DNA of 64,000 bases from Actinobacteria bacterium UBA6100 (GTDB taxonomy: Bacteria; Actinomycetota; Coriobacteriia; Anaerosomatales; Anaerosomataceae). This document shows positions 58,972-64,000 of the stretch, piece by piece (the stretch's first letter is position 1; each line of letters starts with the position of its first letter). The DNA is taken from NCBI GenBank assembly GCA_002423585.1, contig DIWS01000012.1, positions 62,001-126,000 on the forward strand. The letters run 5' to 3'. The position numbers and the translations under genes were made by a program. The notes beneath the pieces were generated by a model. That model was not told the origin of the DNA. It did no database searches and was given only the letters and a program-made list of their open reading frames with translations.

Positions 58972-61900
58972 TTACGCGGGGGTGCGGGGCAGCGTGAGCG
59001 TGAAGGTTGAGCCACGCCCGGGGTCGCTCTCCAGTTCGATGTCTCCACCGAGTATCCGGGCGAGTTCCCGTGAGATGGCGAGCCCCAGCCCCGTTCCGGT
59101 CGGCACTTCGTTCGGGTGGACACTTCCCTGTGTGAACGACTCGAAGACGTGCTCTGCGATGTCCGGCGCGATACCGCAGCCCGTGTCTGCAACGGAGAAG
59201 ACCACCGTATCGTCGCTCCCCGGAGCAAGGGAGAACTCGACCCGGCCGACTTCGGTGAACTTCACCGCGTTGCCGCCCAGGTTGAGCAGGATCTGCTTGA
59301 CCTTGACACGATCCGACACCATGAGAACGGGTTCATCGGGCAGATCCATTCGCAGCTCGAGATCGCTTTCAGCGGCAAGTGGCTCGAGGATGGCGAGCAG
59401 TTCTGCCACGAGCTGCCCCGCATCGAACTCGGCGGGCTCGGTCGAAACGCGGCCGGCTTCGATGCGAGCAAGGTCGAGCAGATCGCTGATGATCGACAGC
59501 AAGTGCCGGCCCGCCGAGTTGATCAGCCCCATCTCGACCTGTTGCTCATCGTTGAGCGGACCCGCCATCCCCTGCATCATCACCGATGAGAAGCCGATGA
59601 TCGAGTTCAGCGGCGTGCGCAACTCGTGACTCATCCGCGCGAGGAACGCACTCTTGGCCTGCGTGGCCCGCTCGAGTTCGACGTTGGTCTCCTCAAGCTC
59701 CCGCGTACGCTCGGCCACCATCTCCTCGAGGTGGTCACGATGGCGCTCGATCTCGGCGGCAGCTCGCTTCACGGCGGTGATGTCGCGGACGAAGACGACG
59801 GCTCCGGATTCGCCCAGGTAGGTGATCGGCGCGCCGCTGGTCTCGACATCGACCTCCGAGCCATCGAGGCGGATGTGCACCATCTCCAATGAAGGCTGAA
59901 TCCGGCGCTCCACGTTGAGACCTTCGATCCGCTCGCGGATCGCCTCGTGAAAGTCAGCACGGAACCGGTCCATGACCGGAGTGCCCACGAGTTCCGCGGC
60001 CTGAGAAGCGCCATACAGTCGGCACGCGGCCTTGTTCACGTAGGCGAAGCGATACCCGGTCTGCACGAAGATCGCCTCGGGCGCTGTTTCCACGAGCGTC
60101 CGGAACCGTGCCTCACTCTCTCGCAACGCCTGCTCGGCCTGCTTGCGCGGTGTCACGTCGGTGAAGATCGAGAGGCTGAACACCTCGCCCCCGAGAGTGA
60201 CGGGCGTGGTGACCACCGACAGCCAGCGCGTGCTGCCGTCCTTGCGGACGATCTCCACTTCCACGTATGGCAGATCACCCTCGAGCGCCTCTTGGGAGAG
60301 CCGTATCGCTTCGGCCTGCCGCTCAGGCGTGGGAAAGGTGAGGCTGAACCACCCCTCGCGCTCGACCTCCTCACGCGTGTAGCCGCTGATCCGCTCCATC
60401 GCCGGGTTGTATACGAGGATCCTGCCATCCGGATGCCCCACGGAGACTCCCTGATCGGTCTGCTCGATGAGTGCCCGGAAGCGTCCCTCACTTTCGGCCA
60501 GCTGTGCCTGTGCCTGTATCCGGGCGAGAGCCACGAAACAGAGGTTTGCGAACGACTCGACCATGCCGGCCGGCATCTCCGGCCGCTCCTCACGGATGAG
60601 CACATGGATGCCCGCATATGCACGACCATCATCCGCGACACCTATGCTCCACACCTCGTGCACGCCAACGAGCTGCTCGAGCGCGTGGCCCACTGTGGCC
60701 GACAGCTGGCCTTCGGCAAGCCCGGAAAGGCCCTCCTCTATACGCTCCATCCGGCCTGCCTCAAGGATCATGCGATAGTCAGGCGTCACCGGGTATCGGT
60801 GATCGGAGACCGTCCAGCCCATGAGGCGCTCCACCTTGCTCAAGAGCGCCGTTCCGAGGCCGATCACCTCTCGCGTCACGAGGACGTCGCCGTCCGATAG
60901 CACCTCGTTGACGATCACGATGTCGCGCGGGAATAGCGCCTGGAAGAAATCGTGGATGACATCGAACACTCCGTCACGATCGTGACAACGCTGAAGCCGA
61001 CCGCTCGCGGTCGCCAGCAGCTCGGCCTCGACTGCACGACGCTCCATCGTCTCGGCGTCGCCCCGCGTCTTCGTGATGTCGACGACGATCCCGAGCATGC
61101 GCAGAGGCCGCCCGTCGGTATCACGGTCAACGACGGTGCCGAGCGACTGGAACCACCGGTACGTGCCGTCCGGCAGTCGCCGCCGGTAGTACGACTGCAG
61201 CTCCTCCGGGCCGTCGCTTCGCAGCTGCTGTTCCTGCCCCTCCACCATCGAACGGTCATCGGGGTGGATGTCTTCGATCCACTCTCCGAATCCGATGCTG
61301 ACATGCTGCATGCCGTATCCCATGAGCACCGCGGCCTCGGGCGAGAGATGCAGCTGCTCGGTGACCATGTCGTAGTCCCAGGTACCCTCATCGGCCGCCG
61401 CCATCGCCAACCGCAGCCGCTCGGACTCGCGCACCAGGGCTTCGCGGTTCCTCTCACGCTCGATCTGGTCGATGATCATGCGCGCCGCGAGCGCTGTCGA
61501 CAGTGTGAACAGCGACATGACTATCGGTCCGACCTCACGCACCGCCGCGGCACCCGTGCCCTCCGGGAGCAGAAGATATTGCACCCCGAGCATGAACATG
61601 TGCACCACGGCCCCGAAGAGGACAAGGTCGAGACCGCTCAACGCACTCAGATCCCCGTGCTTGAGATGCCGCAGCCCCACACCCACCATCGCTGCGGTGA
61701 CGATGGTGGCAAGCCCGGGCACCACGCCGATTCCGCCAAGCATGATCCGGTAGGCGCCGGAGATCACTACGGCGATGAGCGCCACCGGCAGACCGCCGAA
61801 GAGCCCGGCAAGGCTCAGGATGATCGAACGACCGTCATAGAATATGCCCGGCGCGAAGGGGAAGGGCACGAGCATGCCCACCACGACCACCGCACCGTAC

Positions 61901-62025
61901 AGGATGCCTGAGGCAACGATAGAGAGCCGCCGGTGACGCCTAAGTATCCGGGACAGGTGACTCTGAACCGTGGCGAGCAACACGACGAGCGCGACATTCT
62001 GGATGAGTGTGAGCAGCATATGCAT
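58972..62025 (-). CDS. LytS-type membrane histidine kinase with multiple PAS domains
   Basis: A 1017-residue sensor kinase. The N-terminus (about 1-195) is the 5TM-LYT sensor (PFPFAPGIFYDGRSIILSLAGLFGGLPVA, here partial), followed by PAS (about 205-325), a GAF-like region (about 345-510), and two more PAS domains (515-635 and 640-760). A coiled coil (VAERTRELEETNVELERATQ) leads to HisKA with H800 in MSHELRTPLNS, and HATPase with NLGGNAVKFTE, DTGCGIAP and GTGLGLAI. All catalytic boxes are intact. Divergent from the receiver/GGDEF gene 167 bp away, its probable partner. Confidence 0.95.
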   Translation of the reverse strand: MHMLLTLIQNVALVVLLATVQSHLSRILRRHRRLSIVASGILYGAVVVVGMLVPFPFAPGIFYDGRSIILSLAGLFGGLPVALIAVVISGAYRIMLGGIGVVPGLATIVTAAMVGVGLRHLKHGDLSALSGLDLVLFGAVVHMFMLGVQYLLLPEGTGAAAVREVGPIVMSLFTLSTALAARMIIDQIERERNREALVRESERLRLAMAAADEGTWDYDMVTEQLHLSPEAAVLMGYGMQHVSIGFGEWIEDIHPDDRSMVEGQEQQLRSDGPEELQSYYRRRLPDGTYRWFQSLGTVVDRDTDGRPLRMLGIVVDITKTRGDAETMERRAVEAELLATASGRLQRCHDRDGVFDVIHDFFQALFPRDIVIVNEVLSDGDVLVTREVIGLGTALLSKVERLMGWTVSDHRYPVTPDYRMILEAGRMERIEEGLSGLAEGQLSATVGHALEQLVGVHEVWSIGVADDGRAYAGIHVLIREERPEMPAGMVESFANLCFVALARIQAQAQLAESEGRFRALIEQTDQGVSVGHPDGRILVYNPAMERISGYTREEVEREGWFSLTFPTPERQAEAIRLSQEALEGDLPYVEVEIVRKDGSTRWLSVVTTPVTLGGEVFSLSIFTDVTPRKQAEQALRESEARFRTLVETAPEAIFVQTGYRFAYVNKAACRLYGASQAAELVGTPVMDRFRADFHEAIRERIEGLNVERRIQPSLEMVHIRLDGSEVDVETSGAPITYLGESGAVVFVRDITAVKRAAAEIERHRDHLEEMVAERTRELEETNVELERATQAKSAFLARMSHELRTPLNSIIGFSSVMMQGMAGPLNDEQQVEMGLINSAGRHLLSIISDLLDLARIEAGRVSTEPAEFDAGQLVAELLAILEPLAAESDLELRMDLPDEPVLMVSDRVKVKQILLNLGGNAVKFTEVGRVEFSLAPGSDDTVVFSVADTGCGIAPDIAEHVFESFTQGSVHPNEVPTGTGLGLAISRELARILGGDIELESDPGRGSTFTLTLPRTPA

Positions 62026-62192
62026 TCACCCTTACGGCGTCGCGCACAGAGGCACGGTCCCCGCCAGCCCGCCATGTGTCTCAGTGATGATGCCCGTGTT
62101 CGTGGCGTTCGACACGGTGTGCCGTTAAATCGCGCATTCGGAGAGAGGCGAGAATGGTGGTAGGCTTTCTATAGGATCGAGAGGAAACCAGG
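62026..62192. promoter_or_regulatory. Divergent promoter region of the kinase and receiver genes
   Basis: A 167-bp gap between divergent starts. The left half holds TTACGGCGTCGCGCAC; near the right gene lie TAGGCT and TATAGG hexamers and GAGAGGAAA, the ribosome-binding site for 62193. I see no strong -35 or palindrome. Confidence 0.3.
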
Positions 62193-64000
62193 ATGCCGCG
62201 TATCCTTATCGTTGATGACTCGACCGAGGCCCGATACATCCTGCGAGCGATACTCACTCACGCCGGCCACGAGGTCATCGAGGCGCTGAATGGCGCCGAG
62301 GCCCTGGAGCGCGTGCACGCGGAGTCGTTCGACCTCGTGATCTCCGACGGGCTGATGCCGGTGATGGACGGATTCCGCCTGTGCCTCGAACTGAAGCGCG
62401 ACCCCGAGCTCGCCGCGCTCCCGTTCATCTTCCACACTGCGAGTTTCACACACCCGGACGACCTGCGGCTGGCTACGTCGATGGGCGCGGATGCCTACCT
62501 GCTCAAGCCCGTCGAGCCGACCGAACTCGTCACCACCGTCGACGACGTCTTGCGAAGCCACACCTCCGGGACAGGCGAGACACTCACCGAGGCGCGACTC
62601 ATCTCCATCCTCGACCGCTACAGCGACCGTATCGAGAACAAGCTCGACCAGAAGGTGGCGGCGCTCGACGAGTCGCGCACACTGCGGGACTCCTACCACG
62701 CCCTGCTCGATCACCTCCCCATCCACATACTCACACTCGACGAGAGTGGAGATCCGGACTTCTCAAACCGGACCGCCTGTACATTCACGGGACATACGGA
62801 AGCGTCCGCACTGCTCACCGCCATCCACCCCGAGGATGCCGAGACGCTCACCACGCTCATTGATTCGCTTGTGCGCGATCCTCGGCCCCTGCACGCCACG
62901 GTTCGCATCCGCAGGCATGATGACGCCTACGGCGTGTTCGAGATGTCCGGTCGACCATACGAGGACCCCGAAGGGCTCCACCTCGGATTCGTGCTCGCGG
63001 CTCTCGACGTGACACAACGGGAGCAGCAGAAGGAACTCCTGCTCCACGCGGCGGAGTACGATCCCCTCACCGACCTCCCCACCCGGCAGGTCTTCGACCG
63101 CCGCTTCGATGAGATCCTGCGCAACGTGGGTAAGGGCGCGAACTGTGCGCTCCTGTTCGTGGAAAGCGACGGGCTCAAGACCGTGAACGAGCGCTACGGC
63201 TTCGACGTGGGCGACGCCACCGTAGCGAACCTGGCGCACGCCATCTCCGATGCGGTGCGCCCCGGTGATCTCGTGGCCCGGCTATGCGCAACCGAGTTCG
63301 TGGTGCTCGCCGAGGGGCTGGACTGGGATGAGGCGAGCGGACTCTCCGACACACTGAGGGAGGCGATAGCCCAGTCCTCGCTCGTGCCCGCAGCACCCGA
63401 GATGCGACTGAGCGCGAGCATCGCGATCAACGTGATACCCGAGGTGCGACCGCCGCGAACGGTGGCGCCGACCACCTCTGCCATCGACACCACGAATCAG
63501 AGCGAGCGACGCCTGCTCGAGGCACTCGAAGGCCCACCGGCGATGACCTTCGCCCCGGTGTACTCACTCTCGGACCGGCGACTGGCCCGCTGTGCGGTCC
63601 GCTACGCATACGCCGTTGACGAGCGGCTTGTGGCCGGCGACGAACTCGCCCTCGGCGCGGCGAAACACGGTGTAGCTCGCCGCGTGAACATGCGTATCGT
63701 GGAGCTCACACTCGGGCACACGCGTGCCGCTGACGTGCCCTGCTCGGTTCCGCTTTCGCTTGCCGGTCTTCTCGATCCCGCCATCTTCGAGCAGGCCGAG
63801 CTGGCGGCGAGTCGCCTTGCGGTCGACCCCGCGCAACTGTTGTTCGAGATCCATCTGCACGATGCCGGCAGCATCCGCCCACCCGCCGGGTGGCTGCAGG
63901 CGGCACAACGCTCCCCCATCGGTCTGGTGTACTCCTGCGCAGACCCCTCGCTACTCGAAGGGGGCGGTGCGGTGGCCCCCGGTGCTCATGAGATCGAGTT
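62193..64000 (+). CDS. Receiver, PAS-like, degenerate GGDEF and EAL-like protein (C-terminus outside window)
   Basis: The open frame runs from the ATG at 62193 (GAGAGGAAA upstream) to the window edge, at least 602 codons. A CheY-like receiver (VDDSTEARYIL, D52 in ISDGLMP, K in LLKPVEP) is followed by a PAS-like region (about 160-275), then a GGDEF domain starting YDPLTDLPTRQVFDRR. Its active-site loop reads RLCATEFVVL rather than RxGGDEF, so cyclase activity is probably lost. An EAL-like tail (AMTFAPVYSLSDRRLARC, VPLSLAGLLDPAIF, LLFEIHLHD) lacks the EAL and other metal motifs so far seen. It may be a c-di-GMP effector or scaffold. Confidence 0.85.
   Translation, partial: MPRILIVDDSTEARYILRAILTHAGHEVIEALNGAEALERVHAESFDLVISDGLMPVMDGFRLCLELKRDPELAALPFIFHTASFTHPDDLRLATSMGADAYLLKPVEPTELVTTVDDVLRSHTSGTGETLTEARLISILDRYSDRIENKLDQKVAALDESRTLRDSYHALLDHLPIHILTLDESGDPDFSNRTACTFTGHTEASALLTAIHPEDAETLTTLIDSLVRDPRPLHATVRIRRHDDAYGVFEMSGRPYEDPEGLHLGFVLAALDVTQREQQKELLLHAAEYDPLTDLPTRQVFDRRFDEILRNVGKGANCALLFVESDGLKTVNERYGFDVGDATVANLAHAISDAVRPGDLVARLCATEFVVLAEGLDWDEASGLSDTLREAIAQSSLVPAAPEMRLSASIAINVIPEVRPPRTVAPTTSAIDTTNQSERRLLEALEGPPAMTFAPVYSLSDRRLARCAVRYAYAVDERLVAGDELALGAAKHGVARRVNMRIVELTLGHTRAADVPCSVPLSLAGLLDPAIFEQAELAASRLAVDPAQLLFEIHLHDAGSIRPPAGWLQAAQRSPIGLVYSCADPSLLEGGGAVAPGAHEIE

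Noticed and set aside
1..64000. Mobile elements, integrases, CRISPR arrays or defence systems
   Set aside because: None seen by reading both strands for transposase, integrase, recombinase or Cas motifs, or for direct repeats at ends.

Overview
The window is GC-rich, gene-dense bacterial chromosome. Family content (tungsten-type aldehyde ferredoxin oxidoreductases with their own sulfur-carrier genes, iron alcohol dehydrogenase, several 4Fe-4S proteins, a selenocysteine-type peroxiredoxin, DUF2510, HAAS/RDD and PadR/GbsR regulators) suggests an anaerobic high-GC Gram-positive, probably an actinobacterium of the Coriobacteriia/Anaerosomatales kind. That placement is inference from gene content; there is no rRNA here. 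Genes are tightly packed with many ATGA/GTGA start-stop overlaps. I saw no insertion sequence, phage module, integrase or CRISPR array, and no gap longer than about 275 bases.

Layout. 1-2.4 kb: an edge-truncated DUF3494 ice-binding-like secreted protein, small membrane proteins, tRNA-Phe and a lone receiver protein. 2.5-4.5 kb: an amidohydrolase, then PadR plus a HAAS/RDD membrane protein. 4.5-8.4 kb: a GbsR/MarR-controlled ABC-2 exporter operon read leftward from a promoter with AACGTT palindromes. 8.5-13.6 kb: zinc-ribbon protein with an orphan ABC ATPase, a 5'-nucleotidase without signal peptide, a DUF362 ferredoxin protein and a thioredoxin-reductase-like flavoprotein. 13.6-21.2 kb: one long leftward block, SCP2-like protein, Fe-alcohol dehydrogenase, AOR, DMT transporter, HAD phosphatase, pseudouridine kinase, PsuG and a LOG protein. 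A divergent MerR/TipAS gene with a textbook 19-bp-spacer promoter sits at its head. 22-29 kb: CLC channel, cold-shock protein, NapH-like 4Fe-4S membrane protein, acylphosphatase and RlmKL. 29.4-32.5 kb: a second AOR with two MoaD-like carriers and a ThiF-type E1. 32.8-40 kb: DEAD-box helicase with a structured leader, RlmA, deaminase, thioesterase, selenoperoxiredoxin locus, nitroreductase, lipoprotein, glyoxalase and YqeY. 40.2-49.5 kb: MarR plus heterodimeric ABC exporter, Ca/Na antiporter, two TrkA-like proteins, a KimA-like potassium permease and a YgjP-like metalloprotease. 49.6-54.7 kb: a membrane-integrity neighbourhood (PspA, TPM-domain protein, DUF2510, SPFH, PAP2-like). 54.8-64 kb: a MacB-like ABC pair with a giant coiled-coil permease, then a divergent pair, a LytS-type PAS histidine kinase and a receiver/degenerate GGDEF-EAL protein cut by the window end.

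How the genes work together. Two AORs plus alcohol dehydrogenase point to ferredoxin-linked acid/aldehyde/alcohol interconversion, with the MoaD/ThiF genes probably supplying sulfur for the metal cofactor. The most striking single feature is the peroxiredoxin at 36363-36947, interrupted by an in-frame UGA exactly at the catalytic cysteine codon. It reads naturally as selenocysteine. It is flanked by a possible 30-codon ORF and an easily missed 59-residue winged-helix-like gene.
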